Positions 21,736-31,259 of a DNA stretch of 64,000 bases are shown here, piece by piece. The DNA is from Molossus alvarezi. Its lineage: Eukaryota > Chordata > Mammalia > Chiroptera > Molossidae. The notes below the pieces were generated by a model. It worked only from the letters and a program-made list of their open reading frames with translations, was not told the origin of the DNA and searched no databases. Position 1 is the first letter of the stretch, and every line of letters begins with the position of its first letter. Where the stretch lies: the NCBI GenBank assembly GCA_037176705.1, contig CM073887.1:27717501-27781500 (forward strand). The letters are read 5' to 3'. Both the position numbers and the translations under genes were made by a program.

Positions 21736-22544
21736 TTACATTGTTTGTTTCTTAAGTGAGAAATTAATACAAAGAGTTAGGTTTAGAATGAAAATCTGTT
21801 ATGTGTACCTTGTAACCTTTCCACAAATCCACTCAATAATCCTTGTTAGCAGACGTGCTGAACATCAGCCAATCTTCAAAAAGGTAACCTAGAAAAGGGT
21901 TTTGAAAAAATCTCTACTAAACTTTTCTATTTAAAGAAGCTTGGTTATACATCTGTGTCCATGGAATATTACTTTCTATGATAAAGACATATGGGGCTTT
22001 TAAGATATAACATGTAAAACAATTTATTTTCCATGTTCATATTCACAGTAAGGAAGAAACCTTCATTTGAATGGGTGATGTAGTTTGCCTTCCTAGACCC
22101 ACTAATGGACGAACTGTACAGAGAATATAGTTGCTGAGGTGGTCTTTGTCTTTACTTAGATTAGTGGTTTATGGTTATTTTTATTTTTTATTTCACTTTA
22201 CAGTGACCTGTCTCCAAATAAAAAATCATTTCACCTTGCTTTTCTGAAGCTGTTTAAGGATAGATTAAAAAACTAAAATGTATTTGGTATCCTTAGATTC
22301 TTTGCCTTCGTAAATAATTTTGGAAATATATTAACAGGGATATATATTAACAGGGATAATGAGAATAAATTTCATGATGGGTTTAGTAACTGATGGCAAA
22401 GTTCACAAAAGCATATATTCACGTCACCAAAAAGTCTATATATAATTACCATGCTTTCATTTTTTCATGGGAAAATGTATCTAAAAATTGCTAGCATGCG
22501 ATTATGAGTGCAGGTTCTATGTGGTTAGGCCAACAGAATAACAT

Positions 22545-22745
22545 CTTAAATTTGACTTGTTACTAGTTTAGTTTCCTGGACAATTTTTGTAACCTCTGTA
22601 GGTATATGTTTCCTCATCTTCAAGAGAGGTTAATAAGACAGTCATGTCATGAGGATAATTTTAAAGATCAAATGAACTAATATAGATAAGTACTTAGCAT
22701 CGTATGTGGTACATTATAAGGGCTTAATAATATTACTTTTGCATA
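22545..22745 (+). mobile_element. MIR relic
   Basis: MIR words in order: gtttcctcatcttcaagaga, ttaataagacag, tgaggataattttaaagatc, aagtacttagcatcgtatgt, agggcttaataatatta. Confidence 0.75.
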
Positions 22746-23466
22746 TTAGTTATTCTTTACCAACAGTTAAATTCATATCTAGAAAAATTTGTTTTTTAAA
22801 AAGTCATTAGCTATCAAAGAATCTATTAATTCAGATAAAACCAGAGCATAAAATTTTTGTATTTTGTGAAACCCACAAGAGAAAATATTAAAATGTGCCT
22901 CTTTTCCACCACCAAATCATTCATTGTTTTTGTAAAGAGAATCATGTATCAGTATGAAAACAGTGCAGCAGAGCATCAATAATTGAGGCAGAGTTAATAT
23001 TTCCACTCTACAGCTTCAATTCCGAGGCTTAATATATTCACATGTAAACAAGATCAGAATATAAGTTAGGTTTGTAATGTATGAGTTCAGATACAATCTT
23101 TTTCTAAGAATTACGATACTTTTTCAATGTAACAATTGGATATTTTATTTTCATTATTTATAGCCATCTATTTGGATAAAAATATTGTGAAATATTTAAA
23201 CAGCATGACTTAAAAATTGCAAAAAAGATAAAAGCATGCATTGGAAGTGGGAAATGTCAGTGACACAGGCAAGGATCTTGTGTCACTGGGACAAGAAGTT
23301 CTTGTAGAGATGTAGTAAATTTATTTTGCTAAGATTAAGGACCACAGAGAAGGCCACAGCACAGCATTTTTAATTCTCAAAGAATGCCAGAATCATATAA
23401 CTGTAGATTTTTCCATAGGACCAGATAAATGATCTCACGTGAATGTATTTCATTATCCTTAAAGTA
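22746..23466. other. Unassigned AT-rich sequence
   Basis: No recognised repeat or gene. Confidence 0.45.
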
Positions 23467-23497
23467 AGATATATAAATTTTATTATTATTATTTTTT

Positions 23498-23582
23498 GGT
23501 ACATGCCCCTAGTGGGAACTGAACCCAGGATTCTCTGGTCCGCAGGCCAATGCTCCAACCACTGAGCCAAACCGACTGGGGC
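23498..23582 (-). mobile_element. SINE head only, without the normal 3' part
   Basis: Contains ggtacatgcccctagtggga through gagccaaaccgactggggc, which is the tRNA-like head of the VES-type SINE in reverse. The usual CT/GA-rich body is absent; an att/ttt-rich run precedes the head. Flanks agatatataaatttt (23467) and agatatagatttttt (23584) look like a target-site duplication, so this is probably a genuine short insertion and not a remnant of a longer one. Confidence 0.75.
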
Positions 23583-23599
23583 GAGATATAGATTTTTTA

Positions 23600-23665
23600 A
23601 AGAAATTTTTTCTAGCTTTATTGAGATGTAATTGACATATAGCATTGTATAAGTTTAAAGTTTTG
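23600..23665 (-). mobile_element. Old L1 3' end fragment
   Basis: tagctttattgagatgtaat, then tgacatatagcattgtataa, is a familiar ancient L1 3' UTR read backward. Confidence 0.7.
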
Positions 23666-24279
23666 CTTTAATCCTTTAGAGCAGTAATTTAAAATAAACA
23701 AAAACCGAGGGACACATTTTCTGATCTTTTTGGTTATTTGTCTATGTTCCCCAGATTTGCTGATTTCCTATGACCTTCATGTCTCCATATTTGTGCATTA
23801 GCCCAGAGAATGCTGAAGCACAGCAGACAGAGGCAATGAAGATAGATGGAGCATCAGAGAGGCAATCTACAAAGGTTTACAACTTGACCTTCTTACATAT
23901 TTGGAACAGCGTCCTTAGCAGTTGTAATTACTTTTTTACAAGCAATTATATTGTTTTTCTATTCTCAAAGATGGTCATTGCTTACTTACATTATCAAATT
24001 CTTACCTCTATTAGATTTTAAAAATCTAGTTTATTTTCTCGTTGCCCTGATTAAAAAAACTTCATTTGATATTTAAAATACTCACCTGTAAAAGTTGTTC
24101 ATGCATTTTATATGTTCTTTTGTATTTTGATTTGGAGGAAAGGATAAGTGACTATCCTTAAAATAAAAAAAAATAAGAATGTTAAATGTATCTTTATAAT
24201 ATATATTAACATACAATACATATTAATGGTACCTAAAATATTTTAATTGAAAATAAATAAATGCAAGTTAACATTTCCA

Positions 24280-24470
24280 ATTTTTATTATTTTAATTTTA
24301 TTTTTATTAATTTTAGAAGGAGAGAAAGGGAGAGAGAAACATCAACTTGTTGTTCCACTTATTTATGCATTCACTGATTGATTCTTGTTTGTGTCCTAAC
24401 CAAGGATCTAACTCCTCAACCTGGGCTTATGGGTAGGACACTTTAACCAACTGAACTACCTGGCAAGGGC
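24280..24470 (-). mobile_element. Old, diverged tRNA-type SINE
   Basis: Tail ttattaattttagaaggaga, a short GA block, then aaccaaggatctaactcctc and an end ctacctggcaagggc. It is more diverged from the shared pattern than the other copies. A clear duplication caagttaaca(t/c)ttc(c/t)a lies at 24264-24279 and 24471-24486. Confidence 0.85.
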
Positions 24471-24486
24471 CAAGTTAACACTTCTA

Positions 24487-25055
24487 GATTTCTGACCTTA
24501 CTTTCCAATTATGGGCATCATGGGCTTTTTGATATTTTATTTTTAAAAAATAATTTCTGATCCTGCTTTCTCACACTTAATTACTTTTTCCTAAGAAATG
24601 TCCCAGTGGATTTCATAAGTTCATAATGCACACCCAAGCTTATTTAATACAATGACTAGCCTGCAAGTTGATGTTATTATACTGAGTACTTCTCTTTGTA
24701 TTTACAAAGATTAAGGTATTTCTAATTGCACCCATATTTGCAATAAATGCCATTTCTAGTCTCTATATACTTCCAAAGAAGATGGTGAATGAATCCTCTG
24801 GCAGAGTTGTTATGTTCCTACCTAGGCAGTCTCAGTTAAGCCTGCCTTATCAGCATTGGTTGTTGGTGTTCCCCGGGGTTATAGTAGTAGGTAAACCTGG
24901 GAACCTCCAGAGACTCCTTGAAGCAGTGATTGGTAAGATTGGGATCAGTTGTTGGGGTATGTTCTCTGAACAGTGTGTTTTTGTTGTTGCTTGTTTGTTT
25001 CATTTTATTAAACATGAAGCCGCCCTAGACTGATGTAAGGTTGGATTTCAGATTT
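24487..25055. other. Unassigned sequence upstream of the CpG island
   Basis: No recognised repeat. An 83-codon plus-strand frame at 24782-25033 has no recognisable domain and is treated as chance. Confidence 0.4.

Positions 25056-25086
<31 letters not shown>
25056..25086. repeat. (TG)n microsatellite
   Basis: A gt dinucleotide run of about 14 units. Confidence 0.97.
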
Positions 25087-25088
<2 letters not shown>

Positions 25089-25823
25089 AAAGTACAGTAC
25101 TGAGGCTGTCTATTCCTCTAATATCTAACATCTATTGATATTATGAAGAATGTTAAGCAAGAATCATTAACATCACATCTTTTATGGCTCTTACTGAAGC
25201 TTTTATGATTCAAATGGTTTCATCTGCAATGGCAATCCTTGGGTGAGGCAACGAGGAAGTCACCTCCAGAGCGTCCAATGGTATTTGGTGTGGAAGGAAG
25301 AAAAAACTAGAGCAACGAGTTTCTGCTTTTGGCTTCTGTCTTGGGAGCAGCTGCCTTTACCGTGTTTGTTTCACAGGTCGTCACGTCCCCCTGCAGCCCT
25401 CCCCGAACGAGACAATGTTCTCTATCAGATTCTTTGCCCATAAACAAACAGTACGCGCCTTTCTTCATCCTAAACTTTCTCACCGAAACTGGGGCTCCAG
25501 AGTTTCAGGGGTTCCAGTTATTTTCCTGGTTGCACATAAAGTGTTCATCATCGTGCTGGGCGCATGAGCTGCGGAGAAGCCAAGAAAACTTTCTTCTCAC
25601 CCTTACTAAACTCCAAGTTAGAAATCTTTGCAGCAGCGACCGCACTTTTCGTCCTGGGCTCTATCCCCACCACGCCCACCCTGCCCACACTCACCCTCGG
25701 AGCCACCTTTCCGCAGACCCCTCCTCTGCACTGTCCTTGACTCCGGTTATCCTGGCCTGGCAGGTTCTGGGTACGCGTGCCTAAAGGCTCTGCTGCCGCC
25801 TCCGCCCGCGTAGTGCTCCCCGC

Positions 25824-26116
25824 GTGAGCGCTGGATTATTCCAGTCTTTGAGCATGGCAGATTTCCACCGGATGACATCATGGAAGCTGAGTGAGTGCCG
25901 GCTCCGAGAGGGGGACGGAGAAGGGGAGGGGGAGGAGAGGAGGGGTGAGGACTGGGAAGCAGAGCCAGAGCCGGGCTGCCCGCCACCCAGCTGCACGTCC
26001 GCAAGCTTGGGAGGAGCGCTCCGCCCGCTATTGACAAAGGATGGGAGGATGCTTGTGCCCGGGATTGCTCGCTGTGCGCAGCCCGGCGGCCGCCTGAGCG
26101 ACTTCGCCCTCCGCCG
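25824..26116 (+). other. Candidate first exon in the CpG island
   Basis: A plus-strand frame starts at 25824, with a second Met at 25854 (MADFHRMTSWKLS), and stays open to a donor-like ccg/gtgagtg at 26117. A third Met at 26050 would give MLVPGIARCAQPGGRLSDF before the same donor. I do not recognise any of these peptides. A non-coding 5' UTR exon is at least as likely. No downstream partner exon could be identified. Confidence 0.3.
25873..25880. promoter_or_regulatory. CRE-like site (TGACATCA)
   Basis: tgacatca differs from the palindromic CRE tgacgtca at one base, the change expected from CpG decay. It lies within the CpG island, next to a possible start codon. Binding by CREB or ATF proteins is an inference. 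Confidence 0.4.
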
Positions 26117-26830
26117 GTGAGTGATTGCAAAGATCATGCAATTAGACTTGTAGCGAACGAGCCCGCACCCTCCTCGGGTCGCGGTCCCGGGCGCCTGCGT
26201 CCTTGACCCAGAGCGGGGCTTGGCACAGCACTAGACCAGGGAGCCCAGGCAGCAGGTGCCATTGCCTGGTGGGTCCGCACAGGAGCCGAGGCTCCTTGGC
26301 TGGGGTTCGTGCTGGGTGCTGGGACTCAACTCTCTAGCAGCGGGCTCGCCCTGTAGGTGCCGCTCTTGGTGAGTGGAGGCTGTTCCAGCCAGCTGCGTGG
26401 GGTAGTTACCTCTCTTGGCCCGCCAGCGCCCGCCCTGCGTGCCAGCCGTTTCTGGTGGATCCCAGCGCGCGGCGCGCTGTTTACACCAGCTAACTACTAG
26501 TCTCGGAGCCGCACCCCTCGGAAAGCGCGGAATCGCTGAGAGCCACTTTCCCGGCGCACGAGCTACCGGTGTGGGCGTGGGGAGCACCGGCGCGGATTAC
26601 CCTGGGAGCGCGCGCCACGGACCCGAGGGCAGCCTTTGTCTTGGGTTTAGCGCTGATGCGCTCAGACCTGAGGCAGGTTATCCGCAACTGTCGAGTCGGA
26701 TCTGGGTCCCCTGCACCCGCCCACCTGGGCGAGGGATGCCATTGTGTTCCTGCTGCAGGCGGGACTGAGAGCTGGGACTTAAGACACCAGAGGGTACTGG
26801 GCCCATGGGTGAGTGTCGCAGTTATCCAGG

Positions 26831-27640
26831 TGCGGAGAGAGCTCCCTGAGCTCCAGGAAGTGAAGTGACCAATGGAGGCAGATAGACGCCCAAGTTCTGT
26901 CCTCAAGTGGTATGAGTGACAGAGCAAACTTATAATACTCTTGCTCTCCCACCTCCGCTCCCCGGTTTCTGAAGCGCTTATCCTGAGGATAATTTGTTGC
27001 TGGTGGATGCAATTGGAGGCATATCCAATCTGCAGCTAGAGAGTTCCACGTCTTCCGTGCAGACCCTTTTGTTATACAGTAGTTTGGAAGATGTTTGCTT
27101 GCACAACGTGTTTGAGACTGATGTCTGTTCTTTCTGTTGCAGAGCTTTGTAGGTTTAAGAGAAAAGATTTGGAACCTGCTCAGGTACCTTAGTTTAGAGT
27201 TGTGCTGCGTGTAAGTGCTAGAAAGCCAGCCTGTCAATACCCACGCCTCCTCGTTACCGTCCTTACCTGTTGGTTCGACACACGTTTTATCAATGAATTC
27301 CTTCTGTTTGGGAAAAGTCCAATTTTCAGATCACAGAGAAATGGCGATAACTATCGGAATATTGGATTTAAAAGTTAGTTTATTTCCAAAAGAAACACTT
27401 TGTGGAAAAGGTTTAAGGAAGTGGAAGATTGCTAATTTGGGGGTCAGTTACTTTGGGGGGATTTCATCCACTGCAATCTAAAATATTTATAAATTTAAGT
27501 GCTATTTCATATTCATGAATTTAGTGTATAATAAATGATCCCAGGATACTAGATTCTTGCTATGCAACTTTGATATTCCAGCATCTAATGAAATGCTATG
27601 GTATATGAAAGTAACAATCATGGTTATAATTCAAAGTTCA
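26831..27640. other. Unassigned sequence downstream of the CpG island
   Basis: GC content falls gradually. A donor-like site on the minus strand (read as acag/gtaagg near 27266) is present but has no supporting coding frame. No repeat recognised. Confidence 0.4.
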
Positions 27641-28533
27641 TTTTATTTTATTTTTTAAAAAAGCCTTCGGATTGTTCCTCTTCCTTTAAAGATAGGTGAT
27701 CCCAGTGAAGCTTTTCTAAAGCAAAAGTATCACACTTTCTTGGTCAATGGTTGCTTTTACGACAAAGTTGAGGTCATTTCAGAACAGACATGCTAGAAAA
27801 TTATTGGAATAAGAAATACGGTGGAAGTACAAAGGAACTGGGTGAGATAATAGAAGGAGGTTTTACTAAACATAAATGGTGGGACTAAGATGGGTATCAG
27901 AGGATGTCACATCAGTTTTGCTTTTGGAAAAGCTCTCTGTAGTTTTTATATGCTGTCGTTCCTTCCAAGAAGTGCATCATTAAATGTTTGATTCTGCTCT
28001 ATTGAGTCCAATGATATGACCAAAGGGAGCTTATCTTTACCCAGGATTTTTGGTCTTAGCAGCAACATTTTCTCCTTTGATTCAGAAATAATTTTTATTT
28101 CATTATCTGTTCCCTTACTTCTTATCACAAAGGGTTCCACCTGTGTCTTCAAATGTTTTATTTTCTAACATTATTAAACTCATCTTTTTAAAAAATATTT
28201 TTTTATTATTGATTTTAGAGAGAGAGAGAGGGAGAGGGTGATAGAAAGTTCAACGAACGAGAACATCAATTGGCTGCCTCCTGCATGCCCCCCATTTGGG
28301 ATTTAGCCCATAACCTGGGCATGTGCTCAGACTAGGAATCAAATCAGCGACCTCTTGGGGCATGGGTTGATGCTCAACCATTGAGCCACACCAGCCAGGT
28401 TTAAACTCATCTTTTTATAGTAAAGTTTAAGAATTTTACATGAAGGTTCCTTGAGAGCTTGTTGCTCATATTGGCTCCTTTCCTTAAATGTTGTAATGAC
28501 ACAATCTCTTTCTGAAACTAGCTCAGTGAACAT
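27640..28533 (-). pseudogene. Possible degraded coding-like fragment, split by a SINE
   Basis: On the minus strand, 28533-28399 reads FTELVSERDCVITTFKERSQ and on, and after removing the SINE (28191-28400) the sequence continues at 28152-27946 with KTQVEPFVIRSKGTDNEIKI and LGKDKLPLVISLD. Composition is protein-like (many Glu, Lys, Asp). A frame change near the SINE and stops on both sides show it is not functional. An A-rich stretch on the minus strand near 27640-27662 could be a processed tail. I do not recognise the protein; a chance open frame remains possible. Confidence 0.3.
28191..28400 (-). mobile_element. VES-type SINE, minus strand
   Basis: Plus-strand order is A/T tail, ttattattgattttagagag, GA block, head ending cacaccagccaggt. 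A perfect 17-base duplication ttaaactcatcttttta lies at 28174-28190 and, ending ttttta, at 28401-28417. Confidence 0.93.
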
Positions 28534-29505
28534 ATGGTCACCCAGTGAACATACAGTCTGCTATTGTGCTTACGTGATGGGCTGTACCTGACATAAAAAT
28601 ATACATTTATATAAAAAATATATATTCTCAATTAGACAGTCAACCAACAAAGCAGGAGGTATGTGGTATTTGGCTCACAGTTTTGCAAATGATATTTTCT
28701 TTAATAAGATATGTTACCCCCTGTATGTGATAAGTAAAAATGTACAGAAGGAAAAAATGTTATATTTTATGTCTGACATCTTTAATTTCAAAAATAGTTG
28801 TTCACGAAGGTAAAAAATGCTCCAGTACTATTCTATACATACACCAGAATATGTAAGAAAAGTCCTCAGAAAGTGTAAGCATCTTATAAATCCATATGAT
28901 TTGATATAGTTGATAGGCAGTTCAATGGTATTTTTTAAAATATGAAGTAAAATGATATCCTTGCACCAGAGAATATTCTCATAATGGTCTTTAATGTGTT
29001 TCACAAATACTTTGGCTATTTTGTTACACAGAACTCTTAAGTGAAAAAGATGAGAGGAAGAGGACAAAGTTGCATTAAGAGAATAAAACAGAGCTATGGT
29101 ATATAGGCAATAGTGATGTTTCAAGATCATGGAAAAGAGTATTGTGTCAGAACACTGGAAGATTTCCAAAAGAAGATTATGTAGGAGGAATAGTTTATAC
29201 CATTTGCTTTTATTGTTCCAATTGTTTTCATTGTTCCAATTGCTTGAGTTGAACAGATACCTCAGGATCTCTGTGATACAGTGAGACTCTTCACTTTTCT
29301 TGAGGCAAAGTTGTATCTTGAACTCAATCAGAAGTTATTTTATGGGCTTTTCCATGGTATAATTCACATTGTAGTTTAAGGATGCTTCATGGATCACAAA
29401 ACATTATGATTTTAGCTTTCATGTAGGACTTTGATATGGAACTTGGTCAGTAAAACCTTTTTGGCTGAAAGGTATTGGTGTTTTGGCTTCTTCTGGAATT
29501 ATGTT
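28534..29505. other. Unassigned AT-rich sequence
   Basis: No repeat or gene recognised. A 113-codon minus-strand frame (28828-29169) has no recognisable motif. Confidence 0.45.
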
Positions 29506-29519
29506 AAGAGTGAAAGCCA

Positions 29520-29744
29520 GCCCTGGCAGGTTTGGCTCAGCGGTTAGAGCGTTGGCCTGCAGTCCAGAGAGACCCAGGTTCGGTTCCCGCTAAGGGCAGT
29601 TTGTCCCCGGCCCTGGCTGGTCGTGTGGGTGGCAGCCACTCGATGTGTCCCTTTCACGTCGATGTTTCTCTCTCTCTTTCTCCCTCCCGCTCTATCTGAA
29701 CAAAAAATAGAAAAATGTCCTCAGGTGAGGATTAAAAAAAAAAA
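29520..29744 (+). mobile_element. Well-preserved VES-type SINE with pol III boxes
   Basis: A perfect 14-base duplication aagagtgaaagcca lies at 29506-29519 and 29745-29758. The head carries an A box tggctcagcgg at 29533-29543 and a B box ggttcggttcc at 29577-29587, both fitting RNA polymerase III consensus. The CT-rich body follows, and the end reads cctcaggtgaggatta plus a pure A-run. It is probably one of the youngest SINEs in the window. Confidence 0.96.
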
Positions 29745-29989
29745 AAGAGTGAAAGCCAACATGAATAGCATCATTGAAAATATTCAGAAGTGTGATGATA
29801 TCTTATTCATAGGGTTCAGATAATACTGTTAATGGAGTTTTAAAAAATAAAATTAAAGAAAATTTGAGACAAAATCTCTATAAACTAAAATTATTCTTTT
29901 GTTTATATATTGGACACATCTTGCAACTTATTGGACCTCTGTAATACTATCGATTCACTTTACATGACCCAGTGTCAGAATGATGAGTA

Positions 29990-30165
29990 CTGGATAGGAA
30001 ATGTGTGTTCTAGTTTTGACTTTGTAATCTAATTGAGGACAAATCTCTAAACCACTTGAATAATAGTTTCATTTTACATTAAATAAAGATGATAATATCT
30101 ACATTGCCTTTCTCAGGGATTGGTGCATAGCAAACGAGTTAATTTGCAAAAGTGATTTAGAAAAT
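29990..30165 (+). mobile_element. MIR-like relic
   Basis: aatagtttcattttacatta, aaagatgataatatctacat and gggattggtgcatagcaaa follow MIR order but are strongly diverged. Confidence 0.45.
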
Positions 30166-30389
30166 GTGGGAAGACCTAACAGATATGATCTATTAGTTAA
30201 TTTTTAACTTCTAAGTGTTGTCAGTTCAAGAAGTAAATTTATATAGAGGTGAGTCTAGTTTGTGATTTCTATTTTAAACATCTTGTATTTTTAATTATTG
30301 GCTTTCTTGACAATGTATTTATTATAATTTATACGATTGTTAAGTAGGTTGTTATATATCTTTTTTACTGTGAGTTTACAGGCAACAAA

Positions 30390-31250
30390 TTCTCTCATTT
30401 TTTATGTTTGAAAATTTTTTTTACAGCATTCATTTTTAAAGAATAGTTAAGCTGGGTATGGAATTTTTTGGCAGTTATTTTCTTTCAAAACTTTAACTTG
30501 CTATTCTTTTGATTCTGGCTCCTATCTAATCTGTCAGTCTTATTATTGCTGTAAAGATAATGAGTCTTGGTCTCTCACCGATTTTAAGATTTTTTTACTT
30601 GTCTTTATTTTTCTTCAGTTTTACTATGATGTTCTCAGATACGGTTTACTTTTTAATTACTCTCCTTAGAGTTTGCAGAGCTTCTTGAATTTGTGGATGG
30701 ATGTATTTCATAACATGAAATTTACTGGTGAATTCTTGGTATATAGATCTACTCCATTCTGTCTCCTTTTTTTTTTTTTTCCTGAGACCTCAATTATGTA
30801 TTTAACATATGGTTTTACTGTGCCCAACATGTCTCTTCTACTTGTTTTACTATTTCTCTCTCTCTCTCTCTCTCTCTTTCTTTTTCTCTCTCTCTTTCTC
30901 TCTTTCTTTCTTTCTTTCTTTTTTTTTCTCTCTATGCTTGTATGAATATTTTCCTTTGATTTTTTTCTTCCAGTTAACTAATAACCTTCTACATTATGTT
31001 TATTATGCTGTCTGGCTCATCTATGGGTTATTACTCTAATTATTGTATTTTTTCAGTCTTCAAATGTGTATTTTATTCTTTTCTATAGATGACAATTTAT
31101 CAATTTTCTCAATTTTCCCCTCTTTTACTTTGAACATACCATTCAAAATTATTTAAAAATTTTTGTCTGCTAATGCCAATAATTGAATTACTGTGAACTT
31201 TTTAGTGTCTCTCTTTCCTCTTGATTTTTAAAATTATGTATAAAAATTGT
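30390..31250 (-). mobile_element. Probable old L1 fragment (ORF1/ORF2 region)
   Basis: On the plus strand, ttttactatgatgttctcag, gcagagcttcttgaatttgt and ctcaattatgtatttaacat resemble the inverted inter-ORF region of ancient L1s. No open frame survives. The right boundary is not clear and the fragment may continue to about 31.9 kb. Confidence 0.5.
30856..30942. repeat. (CT)n / (TTTC)n tract
   Basis: Pyrimidine tract of ct and ctttt units with a short pure t run. Confidence 0.92.
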
Positions 31251-31259
31251 AGAGGCTCC

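Larger units (their letters stand above)
25640..26830. promoter_or_regulatory. CpG island, probable promoter
   Basis: Base composition changes sharply from AT-rich to GC-rich. I counted 20 CpG dinucleotides in the 180 bases 26041-26220, whereas flanking DNA has almost none. GC-box-like words (ccgcccgcg near 25803, ctccgcccgc near 26019) and a G-rich aaggggagggggaggagagg near 25921 are present. No TATA box was identified. Such islands usually mark 5' ends of genes. Plus-strand donor-like gtgagt sites occur at about 25890, 26117, 26368 and 26809; a donor-like site also occurs on the minus strand near 25690 (read as ggtgagtg). Direction is therefore not proven, although plus is favoured. Open frames on both strands inside the island are long only because GC-rich DNA has few stop codons. 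Confidence 0.85.

Noticed and set aside
25747..26137. Overlapping frames on both strands in the CpG island
   Set aside because: Two minus-strand frames and one plus-strand frame overlap fully. Ser/Pro/Arg-rich low complexity is typical of GC-rich non-coding DNA. Only the plus-strand one is kept, at low confidence, because it ends at a donor-like site.
26231..27237. Several 100-150 codon frames on both strands
   Set aside because: Mutually overlapping, no domain, and explained by CpG-island composition.
28828..29169. 113-codon minus-strand frame
   Set aside because: AT-rich composition giving Leu, Ile and Phe runs; no motif and no neighbouring exon or retroelement context.
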